39,421 nucleotides of DNA from Terribacillus halophilus. Lineage in GTDB: Bacteria > Bacillota > Bacilli > Bacillales > Amphibacillaceae. Shown piece by piece: positions 8,552-15,612 of the stretch. The stretch spans positions 1,596,041 to 1,635,461 of the forward strand of contig NZ_LT727828.1 in NCBI RefSeq assembly GCF_900162685.1, in the 5' to 3' direction. Position numbers and translations under genes: made by a program. The notes beneath the pieces were generated by a model, which saw only the letters and a list, made by a program, of their open reading frames with translations, did not search any database and had not been told where the DNA came from. The stretch's first letter is position 1. Each line of letters opens with the position of its first letter.

Positions 8552-9555
8552 TGGAACAGAAAAAACAAACCTATCAACCTCGTACGTTGGAAACGCAGCT
8601 GCCGTTCTCCTGGAAACGCTTGTTTTTTCAATGGGAATGGATGCTTCTGCTCATTTTAGTAGCAGTTCTGCTGTTTGGCAGTTATGTGTCGCCTTACTTT
8701 CTCAATTATCCGAGTTTGCGGGACGGAACGATGGTGTTTTTGGATAAGGCTTTAATTGTTTTCCCAATGGCGATGATTATGATTATGCGGGATATTGACA
8801 TCTCGGTAGGATCTACAGTCGCATTGTCTTCCGTTGTCATGGCATCTCTTTACACAACTGCTGGACTGCCGATGGAAATAGCAATTGTTGCTTGTCTTGT
8901 GACGGGAGCTGTTTGCGGTTTAATCAATGGCCTGTTAATCGTTAAATTCAAAGAACTGTCAGCCGTCATTGTCACGCTCGGCACGATGATTCTTTACCGA
9001 GGTATTGCTTACATTATATTGGAAGATCAAGCAGCAGGAGGCTTTCCAGAATGGTTCGGCTTCTTTGGATGGGGTTATGTATTTGGCATCCCATTTCTGC
9101 TGATTGTTTTCGCAGCTTTGGCTATTGTCTTCGGCATTCTTTTGCACCGAACAACTTTTGGTAGAAAGGTGTTTGCTATCGGTAACAACCCGACTGCGAG
9201 CCGTTTCTCTGGTGTGCGAGTTGATCGGATAAAAGTAATTGTCTTTATGCTGGCAGGACTATTGGCTGCGATTACAGCCATTTTCCTAACTTCCAGAATG
9301 GGCAGTACGAGACCAAATATTGCCACAATGTATGAACTTGATATTATTGCCATGGCTGCACTGGGTGGTGTGAGTACCGCTGGCGGAAAAGGGCGTGTTG
9401 TCGGTGTTGTAATAGCTGTCTTTATTATCGGCTATCTGCAATACGGACTTGGCTTAATCAATATGCCTAGCCAGCTGTTCTTAATCATTGTCGGGGCATT
9501 GCTCATTTTGTCTGTTGCTATTCCAAAGATAGGCAGCTTAATGAAAAGAAAATGA
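8551..9555 (+). CDS. ABC sugar importer permease 2 (RbsC/RhaQ type)
   Basis: A 334-residue inner-membrane permease of the same family as its neighbour, with RDIDISVGSTVALSSVVM, FAIGNNPTASRFSGVRVD and MAALGGVSTAGGKGRVVG. ATG at 8551 overlaps the preceding stop by one base, and a ribosome site (AAGGAGGG) is about 8 nt upstream inside permease 1. It should form a heterodimeric pore with the first permease. The substrate-binding lipoprotein gene starts 41 nt downstream. Confidence 0.93.
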   Translation: MEQKKQTYQPRTLETQLPFSWKRLFFQWEWMLLLILVAVLLFGSYVSPYFLNYPSLRDGTMVFLDKALIVFPMAMIMIMRDIDISVGSTVALSSVVMASLYTTAGLPMEIAIVACLVTGAVCGLINGLLIVKFKELSAVIVTLGTMILYRGIAYIILEDQAAGGFPEWFGFFGWGYVFGIPFLLIVFAALAIVFGILLHRTTFGRKVFAIGNNPTASRFSGVRVDRIKVIVFMLAGLLAAITAIFLTSRMGSTRPNIATMYELDIIAMAALGGVSTAGGKGRVVGVVIAVFIIGYLQYGLGLINMPSQLFLIIVGALLILSVAIPKIGSLMKRK

Positions 9556-9596
9556 GTACTCCAGCTTAGCTGATACTAATAGAAAAAGGGGAGACC

Positions 9597-10640
9597 ATGA
9601 TGAAGAAATTTGCGAAATGGGTAGGAATGTTCGTGTTAGTATGCATGCTGGCTGCTTGCAGCCAAGGAGCACCAGAATCCAACGGTGCATCCAGTAATAC
9701 AGACGATGGACCAAAGAAATATGCTTTTGTGTTTAAGAACACAGGAAATCCTTATGGTGAAAAGATGCAGGAAGGTTTTGAGAGCGCAGTGAAAGAATTG
9801 GGCGGTGAAGTAATTCTAAGATCGCCGGACCAGCCAACTGCTGAAGGACAAATTCAGATTATTGAACAGTTAATTACGCAAAAAGTAGATGTAATTGCAG
9901 TCGCAGGTAATGACCCGGATGCACTTGAGCCTGCGCTGAAAAAGGCGAGAAATCAAGGAATCAAAGTATTGTCTGTCGATTCGGCAGTCAATGCAGCCAG
10001 CCGTAATATCCACGTGAACCAAGCGAACCCAGAACGAATCGGGCGCGTACAAATTGAAGCAGTATCCGAAATGATTGGCGGCGAGGGGCAAATAGCTGTA
10101 TTGAGTGCAACGAGTCAGGCAACGAACCAAAATGAGTGGATCGAATGGATGAAGAAGGAACTGGAGAAAGAGGAATACAAAAATATTGAACTTGTAAAGG
10201 TTGCTTATGGCGACGACTTGCGGGATAAAAGTGTATCTGAAACAGAAGCACTGCTAAAATCTTACCCAGATTTGAAAGCAATTATTGCACCAACCACAGT
10301 CGGTATTGCAGCAGCGGGTAAAGTACTTACTGATAAAGGACTAGAGGGAGAAGTTGCGCTGACAGGTTTAGGGCTTCCAAGTGAAATGGCAACATATATT
10401 GAGAGTGGCGTCAGCCCTTGGATGTACTTGTGGAATCCAATTGATGTTGGAAAGGCAGCTGCGTATACAGCTTATGAACTAGGAGAGGACAACATAAGCG
10501 GCGAACTTGGCGAGAAAGTAGATTTGCGTGACCTCGGAGAAGTAGAAGTTGTGGAAGATGGGGAAGGCACACAGATTATGTTGGGCGATCCGTTTAAGTT
10601 TGATAAAGAGAATATAAACGAATGGAAAGACGTATATTAA
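9597..10640 (+). CDS. ABC importer substrate-binding lipoprotein (RhaS type, probable rhamnose)
   Basis: A 347-residue lipoprotein. A basic N-terminus and hydrophobic stretch end in lipobox LAAC with lipidated Cys21. The mature protein is a Peripla_BP_4 sugar-binding domain starting FVFKNTGNPYGEKMQEGF, with QKVDVIAVAGNDPDALEPAL and GLGLPSEMATYIESG, which resembles RhaS/LsrB-like binding proteins. The start is ATG 9597 or 9600; the AAGGGGA site at about 9586-9592 serves either. As the last gene of the importer operon, with a strong terminator just downstream, it is the transport binding protein. Its homologue at 1583-2602 is more likely sensory. Ligand assignment rests on the rhaA neighbour. 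Confidence 0.92.
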   Translation: MMKKFAKWVGMFVLVCMLAACSQGAPESNGASSNTDDGPKKYAFVFKNTGNPYGEKMQEGFESAVKELGGEVILRSPDQPTAEGQIQIIEQLITQKVDVIAVAGNDPDALEPALKKARNQGIKVLSVDSAVNAASRNIHVNQANPERIGRVQIEAVSEMIGGEGQIAVLSATSQATNQNEWIEWMKKELEKEEYKNIELVKVAYGDDLRDKSVSETEALLKSYPDLKAIIAPTTVGIAAAGKVLTDKGLEGEVALTGLGLPSEMATYIESGVSPWMYLWNPIDVGKAAAYTAYELGEDNISGELGEKVDLRDLGEVEVVEDGEGTQIMLGDPFKFDKENINEWKDVY

Positions 10641-10648
10641 ATAGGCCA

Positions 10649-10679
10649 GCCGAGGAGGTTAACTCCTCGGCTTTTCTTT
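10649..10679 (+). terminator. Terminator of the rhamnose importer operon
   Basis: GCCGAGGAG (10649-10657) and CTCCTCGGC (10663-10671) form a perfect 9-bp stem with a 5-nt loop, followed by TTTTCTTT. It lies 8 nt after the binding-protein stop. Confidence 0.9.
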
Positions 10680-10840
10680 AATTAGGAGCAAATTCTTCAA
10701 CAAGTTGGTTTTAAGAAATCAGATGATTCGAAATGAAGGCATCCATTCGACAATCCCGGCATTACTCTTAAATGCATCAAAATCCATTTGCTCCTTGTTA
10801 AGTAACCTGATAATGCTAATATTATCCATTAAGATTTTGA

Positions 10841-10869
10841 TTGATAAAGATACCTAAATCATGTATCCT
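10841..10869 (+). promoter_or_regulatory. metT: Sigma-A promoter of the SAM riboswitch-metT transcript
   Basis: A -35 TTGATA (10841-10846) and a -10 TATCCT (10864-10869) are separated by exactly 17 bp. The predicted start near 10876 is about 25 nt before the riboswitch P1 helix. The stretch before it (10680-10840) has no convincing gene; it holds an AGGAGCAAAT / ATTTGCTCCT inverted repeat (10684-10693, 10786-10795) and a 22-codon minus-strand frame. Confidence 0.65.
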
Positions 10870-10900
10870 CTTATTTACTGCGACAAAAAAATAATATTAT

Positions 10901-11012
10901 TTTCTTATTAAGAGAGATGGAGGGACTGGCCCAATGAGATCTCGGCAGCGGAACTTAGTAATTAAGTTGCTGTGCCAAATCCAGCAAGCAAAGCTTGTAA
11001 AGATAAGAGAAG
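10901..11012 (+). promoter_or_regulatory. SAM-I riboswitch (S-box leader)
   Basis: The leader has the S-box core: AGAGAGATGGAGGGACTGGC at 10910-10929, then CCAATGAGATCTCGGCAGCG, the conserved GTGCCAAATCCAGCAAG around 10972-10988, and a closing P1 strand AGATAAGAGA pairing with TCTTATT near 10903. SAM binding should stabilise this fold and allow the downstream terminator (11027-11066) to form, turning off the transporter gene when methionine/SAM is plentiful. The signature is strong enough to be confident without a covariance search. Confidence 0.93.
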
Positions 11013-11026
11013 TGTTTTATAGCTAT

Positions 11027-11066
11027 AAGGCCTCTTCTTGTTTATTTGAGAAGGGGCCTTTCTTTG
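11027..11066 (+). terminator. Riboswitch-controlled terminator
   Basis: AAGGCCTCTTCT (11027-11038) pairs with AGAAGGGGCCTT (11049-11060), 12 bp with one G-U, followed by TCTTT. It is placed between the S-box aptamer and the start codon at 11116, as expected for the expression platform. Confidence 0.88.
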
Positions 11067-11115
11067 GTTACAAGTTGGGAAATGACTTGTCGTATTTATT
11101 TTTGGAGGTGGAACA

Positions 11116-12405
11116 ATGAAGAAAGGGAATCCATGGGCACTTATCCCATTTCTTGTTTTTTTGATTTTATTTATTGGTTCAGGAATTATTACAGGCGATT
11201 TTTATGCATTTCCTGTTATTGTGGCTATTACGATTGCAGGGGCTGTCGCTTTGGCGATGAATCGAAAAGAGACATTTGCACGAAAGGTTGATATTTTCAG
11301 CCAAGGAGCAGGCAATTTAAATGTCATGATGATGGTTGTTATTTTTCTTTTAGCTGGGGCATTTTCAGCGACAGCAAAAGGCATGGGAGCTGTGGACGCT
11401 ACAGTTAACTTCGCATTATCATTTGTACCGCAAAACCTGCTTATTGTAGGTCTGTTCATCATTGCCTGCTTTATCTCTCTGGCTATGGGTACATCAGTAG
11501 GCACGATTGCGGCGTTAGCGCCAATCGGTGTGGGAATAAGTGATCAAACCGAACTTTCGGTAGCTTTCGTTACAGCGGCAATAATTGGCGGGTCCATGTT
11601 TGGCGATAATTTATCCTTTATTTCGGATACAACCATCACTGCCGTTCGCTCGCAAGGTGTACAAATGAAGGATAAATTTAAAGTGAATTTTTGGATTGTG
11701 CTTCCAGCAGCTATCGTAACCAGCATTATTCTAGGAGTAATGACAATAGGTGAAACAGGACAAGTAGACCATGTAAGTTTTAATTGGATAAAAATACTGC
11801 CTTACATTTCCGTAATTATATTTGCTTTAGCTGGAATGAATGTGTTCCTTGTTCTAGCATCAGGGATTGTTTTTTCTGGTGTTATTGGCTTGGTCGATGG
11901 CAGCTATCAAGTGATGACGCTTTTCCAAACGATAGGAGACGGAATCGCAGGTATGTATGAAATCGCCTTTCTCGCTATTTTAATAGCAGGAATGGTAGCA
12001 GTTATAAAACATAATGGCGGGATCGACTATCTGCTTCATCTAGCCACACGAAAAATCAAATCCCAAAAAGGTGCTGAATTTAGTGTGGCGGGGCTTGTGG
12101 GCCTTACTAACTTATCGACAGCGAATAATACGATTTCCATTTTAATTGCCGGACCGCTTGCAAAGAATATTGCGGATAAGTATGGAATTGATCCGCGAAA
12201 AACCGCAAGTATCTTAGACATCTTCTCCTGTACCATTCAAGGGCTGATTCCGTACGGCGCACAATTGCTTGCTGCTGCTAGTGTAGCTGGTATTTCGCCA
12301 GTAAGTATCTTGCAATACTCTTTCTACCCTATCCTTATCGGAATCTGCGGAAGCATCGCTATTCTTCTTGGATATCCGAGAAAAAATCACGACAATAAAA
12401 AGTGA
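11116..12405 (+). CDS. metT: NhaC-family transporter, probable methionine transporter MetT
   Basis: A 429-residue polytopic membrane protein of the Na+/H+ antiporter NhaC superfamily with about 10-12 hydrophobic segments. Conserved stretches include SLAMGTSVGTIAALAPIGVG, GDNLSFISDTTITAVRSQGV and LTNLSTANNTISILIAGPLA. The start at 11116 follows GGAGGTGGAAC. The family alone would suggest sodium/proton exchange. However, the SAM-I riboswitch upstream restricts expression to methionine starvation, and NhaC-like genes under S-box control have been assigned as methionine transporters (MetT) by comparative genomics. The methionine assignment is thus regulatory inference; membership in the NhaC superfamily is direct from sequence. 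Confidence 0.85.
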   Translation: MKKGNPWALIPFLVFLILFIGSGIITGDFYAFPVIVAITIAGAVALAMNRKETFARKVDIFSQGAGNLNVMMMVVIFLLAGAFSATAKGMGAVDATVNFALSFVPQNLLIVGLFIIACFISLAMGTSVGTIAALAPIGVGISDQTELSVAFVTAAIIGGSMFGDNLSFISDTTITAVRSQGVQMKDKFKVNFWIVLPAAIVTSIILGVMTIGETGQVDHVSFNWIKILPYISVIIFALAGMNVFLVLASGIVFSGVIGLVDGSYQVMTLFQTIGDGIAGMYEIAFLAILIAGMVAVIKHNGGIDYLLHLATRKIKSQKGAEFSVAGLVGLTNLSTANNTISILIAGPLAKNIADKYGIDPRKTASILDIFSCTIQGLIPYGAQLLAAASVAGISPVSILQYSFYPILIGICGSIAILLGYPRKNHDNKK

Positions 12406-12470
12406 CGCGTACAAGCATATGATAACGAAGAAATGAAGAAGCTTCGGACAAAAGTATTCTAGCAATAATC

Positions 12471-12517
12471 AATCCAAACGATGCTGTATTTTAATAACAG
12501 CATCGTTTGGATTTTTT
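12471..12517 (+). terminator. Strong terminator after metT
   Basis: A perfect 17-bp stem: AATCCAAACGATGCTGT (12471-12487) with its complement at 12497-12513, a 9-nt loop and a T-tail. It lies 65 nt after the metT stop. Confidence 0.92.
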
Positions 12518-12779
12518 ATACTCCAAAATGGAATTAAGAACATTGCTTCGGAAATACGCACTGTTCTAAGTTCCTTTATGTAAGAAGATTGGTAGTTCTA
12601 AATTTGACCATTCTTGAGTGCCAGCCTCTCCTTTACCTTTACTTATAAAATCTTAAATTAGAAACTGAAACCTTTAGAGAAATCGTGCTGCGATTTCCAT
12701 AAAAAAGCCCTAGGAAGAGGGAATGGAATAAAGGTTATCGAAAGAATAGAGATAAAGTTTAAAGAAAAACTGGTGTAGC
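12518..12779. other. Non-coding stretch between metT terminator and DUF1801 gene
   Basis: The gap between metT and the next gene is 374 nt including the terminator. The remaining 262 nt show no gene I can support. There is a small perfect hairpin GAAATCG-TGCTG-CGATTTC at about 12679-12697 and an A-run followed by GCCCTAGG. No clear -35/-10 pair for the DUF1801 gene was found. Confidence 0.4.
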
Positions 12780-13250
12780 ATGGAAACCTTGATAAATACT
12801 AAAAAAGGGAGCGCAACTAATTTGGGCTATGAACTTAAAACGAAGCAAACAGACAATAGCGTGATAGCTTTTATTGAAGCTGTGGAAAACCAAAAAAAGC
12901 GGGAAGATGCTTATAAGCTGCTAGAGATCTTCTCAGAGACTACAGGTTATGATGCCAAAATGTGGGGCACGAGTATAATTGGGTTTGGTTCTTATCATTA
13001 CCGTTATGCGACTGGACATGAAGGAGATGCTCCGCTTGTAGGATTTTCGCCAAGAAAGACAAATTTCAGTCTGTATTTGGCTACTGGTGAACCAGGTAGA
13101 GAAGAGCGTTTGCAAAAGCTAGGTAAGCATAAGGCTGGGAAAGCATGTGTGTACATTAATAAAATAGCAGATATCAATGAAGACAGTTTGAAGCAGCTAA
13201 TCCGAGAATCCGTTACTTTTTTATTGGAAATGTATCCTAATTCAGAATGA
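12780..13250 (+). CDS. DUF1801 domain protein
   Basis: A cytoplasmic protein of up to 156 residues. It has the DUF1801 (YdhG-like) pattern: FIEAVENQKKREDAYKLLEI, MWGTSIIGFGSYHYRYATGH, then GFSPRKTNFSLYLATG and a helical C-terminus. The biochemical function of this family is not established. Start choice is open. ATG 12780 has only a weak ribosome site, whereas TTG 12822 (MGYELKTKQTD) has AAGGGAG 10 nt upstream and begins where family members as I recall them usually begin, which would give 142 residues. No operon partner: terminator upstream and a separate gene downstream. Confidence 0.85.
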   Translation: METLINTKKGSATNLGYELKTKQTDNSVIAFIEAVENQKKREDAYKLLEIFSETTGYDAKMWGTSIIGFGSYHYRYATGHEGDAPLVGFSPRKTNFSLYLATGEPGREERLQKLGKHKAGKACVYINKIADINEDSLKQLIRESVTFLLEMYPNSE

Positions 13251-13497
13251 CATGTTACAGGAAACGATTGTGGGCAAATTTAGTCGATGTCGACCGATTT
13301 AATTAGGACATCCAGTTATTGGACGTAACAAAAAGACATGAACTACACCAAATCAGCACTCAGATTAACTATAATATAATTATGTAAACTATTATCGTCA
13401 CTTTTTTCTCAAAATTATGTCTTTCATCTAGTCAGCGGAAGAAAACCTATGATACTATTTTATCTATGTAAAGAAAAAGCGTAATGGAGAGAGAGAC

Positions 13498-14844
13498 ATG
13501 AAGGTAGCTAAATTTGGTGGTAGTTCAGTAGCAAGTGCGGATCAGCTCCGCAAAGTAGCACAAATCGTAAAAGAAGATATAGAACGTAAATTTATTGTCG
13601 TATCTGCACCAGGGAAACGGGATAATGCAGATACGAAGGTAACAGATTTGCTGATTGCGATTGGCGAGGCGCATCGCAAAGGGGAAGACGTCAGCAAACA
13701 GGTGGAGAAAGTACTAGCACGATTTCGCTCCATCGTCAGCGAATTGGAGCTGGATAACAACTTAATTGAGCAAATAGCTGATCATTTAGAAGGGATACTA
13801 GCTGATACCATTCCTGTTCTGGATAAGATGGACGCTCTGAAAGCAACAGGAGAAGATTCTCTGGCTAGAGTATTCAGTGCATATCTAAACAAAGTGGGCG
13901 TAAAAGCAGCCTATGTAAATCCGCAGGAGGCGGGCCTTCTTGTCAGAGAGGAATTAGGCGGTGCCCGTATACTTGATGAAAGCTTTGATCATTTGTACAA
14001 GCTTCGCGAACGTGAAGGAGTGCTTGTAATTCCGGGCTTCTTCGGCTATACAAAGGAAGGAAAACTGGCTACATTTCCGCGGGGCGGATCTGATATCACG
14101 GGGTCAATTGTAAGTGCTGGTGTAAAGGCATCTTTATATGAAAACTTTACCGATGTAGATAGCGTGTACAGTGTGAATCCAAACATCGTGGATAACCCGA
14201 AAGAAATCCATACACTAACGTATCGGGAAATGCGGGAATTGTCTTATGCAGGTTTTTCAGTATTCCATGATGAAGCTTTAATTCCGGCATTCCAAGCAAA
14301 GATTCCAGTTTGTGTGAAAAACACTAATAATCCGTCTGCGCCAGGTACGATGATTGTAGCGGAGAGGGAAGTGGCGGGCAACCCGGTTATCGGTATTGCG
14401 AGTGATGCAGGTTTCCTAAGTATTTATATTAGTAAATACTTAATGAACCGGGAGCTTGGTTTTGGACGGAAGCTCCTGCAGATTCTTGAAGAAGAGAACA
14501 TTTCCTTTGAACATGCACCATCAGGAATTGATGACATGAGTGTCATTATTCGTGAAAGTCAGCTTCCTGCAGACAAAGAAGCGATTGTTGTGCGCCGGCT
14601 GCAAGAAGAGCTGCAAGCAGATCATGTATCGATTGATCGAGATCTTTCCATGATTATGATCGTGGGAGAAGGAATGATTGAGACAATTGGAGTGTCCAGC
14701 ACCGCTACGAAAGCATTCACAGACGCAAATGTGAATATCGAGATGATCAACCAAGGTTCCTCTGAAGTGTCCTTGATGTTCGGTGTAAAAACGACACAGC
14801 TTCATGATGCGGTAAAATCTTTGTATCACGCATTTTTCCAGTAA
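13498..14844 (+). CDS. Aspartokinase, class III-like with two ACT domains
   Basis: A 448-residue aspartate kinase that phosphorylates L-aspartate as the first step to lysine, threonine and methionine. The amino-acid kinase domain (1-290) begins KVAKFGGSSVAS and contains FPRGGSDITGSIVSAG and YENFTDVDSVYSVNP. Two ACT regulatory domains follow (about 300-370 and 375-445; the second has MIMIVGEGMIETIGVSSTAT). The continuous single-chain form and length match the LysC-III/YclM class rather than the alpha/beta B. subtilis LysC. ATG 13498 follows GGAGAGAGA. The 247 nt upstream show AT-rich stretches with possible -10 motifs (TACTAT near 13454) but no lysine riboswitch or T-box, so feedback is probably at the enzyme. 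A bidirectional terminator follows. Confidence 0.93.
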   Translation: MKVAKFGGSSVASADQLRKVAQIVKEDIERKFIVVSAPGKRDNADTKVTDLLIAIGEAHRKGEDVSKQVEKVLARFRSIVSELELDNNLIEQIADHLEGILADTIPVLDKMDALKATGEDSLARVFSAYLNKVGVKAAYVNPQEAGLLVREELGGARILDESFDHLYKLREREGVLVIPGFFGYTKEGKLATFPRGGSDITGSIVSAGVKASLYENFTDVDSVYSVNPNIVDNPKEIHTLTYREMRELSYAGFSVFHDEALIPAFQAKIPVCVKNTNNPSAPGTMIVAEREVAGNPVIGIASDAGFLSIYISKYLMNRELGFGRKLLQILEEENISFEHAPSGIDDMSVIIRESQLPADKEAIVVRRLQEELQADHVSIDRDLSMIMIVGEGMIETIGVSSTATKAFTDANVNIEMINQGSSEVSLMFGVKTTQLHDAVKSLYHAFFQ

Positions 14845-14846
14845 AA

Positions 14847-14886
14847 AAAATCAGGACAGCGCCTAAAGTTGCGCTGTCCTGATTTT
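14847..14886. terminator. Bidirectional terminator between aspartokinase and the minus-strand exonuclease gene
   Basis: A perfect 16-bp stem, AAAATCAGGACAGCGC (14847-14862) with its complement at 14871-14886, and an 8-nt loop. Flanking runs of A on the left and T on the right give U-tails in both directions. The exonuclease stop codon (14863-14865) lies in the loop, so that gene's last codons are part of the stem. Confidence 0.9.
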
Positions 14887-15612
14887 CTTTTTAATCTTAC
14901 TTAAAGGCAGTTGGAGGCTGGCATAATCACGGATGCCACGATCTGCTGCCATGTCCAGCAGATGAACGAATACGTTTGCCGTCATTTTCGCATCTCCAAG
15001 CGCGTGATGCCGATCGAGCTGCGGCACCTCGAAGCGGCTGATTAAACTGTCCAGACGACATTGCCTTTTTTTGAAAAACATCCTTGCCATTATTTGTGAA
15101 TCCAACGTATAGCAGGATAGGGGAGGCAGTTTGTACATCTTCAGCATTGTCTGAATAAACCGAATATCGAATGATGCGGGATGAGCAACGAGAATGGTGT
15201 CTTTACTATACGCCAAAAAACGTTCCATCACTTCGGTGAATGCTGGTGCATCCTCTATTTCGTTTGGATCTAATTTGGTCAATTTGATAATCTTCTTTGG
15301 TGTTTTCAGCATCGGTTTGGCAACTTCATAAAATGTCTTATCAGATAGTATGCGGTTTCCTTGCACTTGGACCGCTCCAATTGAGATAATTTCATGCCCC
15401 AAGTCGGGGAAGAAGCCAGTAGTTTCTAAATCAAAAACGGTAAATGTCTGGTCTTCGAAAGGTACCTCACGGAGCGATCGGGCAGGCCGATAGTTGATAA
15501 GGACTTCTCGGAGCCGTTCATATGCTGGTGCTTTCATTAGTGCTTTTCGTTTGATATGCTGTATTAATTTCCCATAAAGCATATATCGGAGAAGCTGAAA
15601 ATCGATTATCAT
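14863..15612 (-). CDS. DEDDh 3'-5' exonuclease (DnaQ/PolC-epsilon-like)
   Basis: A 249-residue exonuclease of the RNase T/DnaQ fold. Motif I is FTVFDLETTGFF (D61, E63), motif II LVAHPASFDIRF (D149), motif III HHALGDAKMTA (H202, D207), so all DEDDh catalytic residues are present. About 50 residues precede the domain. Start ATG 15612 follows AAGGTGA and overlaps the stop of the upstream gene by 4 nt (ATGA), indicating translational coupling with the CBS/nucleotidyltransferase protein. It lacks polymerase or helicase domains, so it is a stand-alone nuclease rather than a replicative subunit; substrate (DNA, small RNA or oligonucleotide) is unknown. Confidence 0.9.
   Translation of the reverse strand: MIIDFQLLRYMLYGKLIQHIKRKALMKAPAYERLREVLINYRPARSLREVPFEDQTFTVFDLETTGFFPDLGHEIISIGAVQVQGNRILSDKTFYEVAKPMLKTPKKIIKLTKLDPNEIEDAPAFTEVMERFLAYSKDTILVAHPASFDIRFIQTMLKMYKLPPLSCYTLDSQIMARMFFKKRQCRLDSLISRFEVPQLDRHHALGDAKMTANVFVHLLDMAADRGIRDYASLQLPLSKIKKKIRTAQL

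Noticed and set aside
12540-12660. Minus-strand frame of about 28 codons (…GEAGTQEWSNLELPIF…)
   Set aside because: It has no start codon or ribosome site and ends after a short stretch; chance or unrecognisable decay cannot be told apart.
13251-13497. Lysine riboswitch or T-box upstream of the aspartokinase
   Set aside because: No conserved lysine-riboswitch core, T-box sequence or terminator/antiterminator pair was found in these 247 nt.
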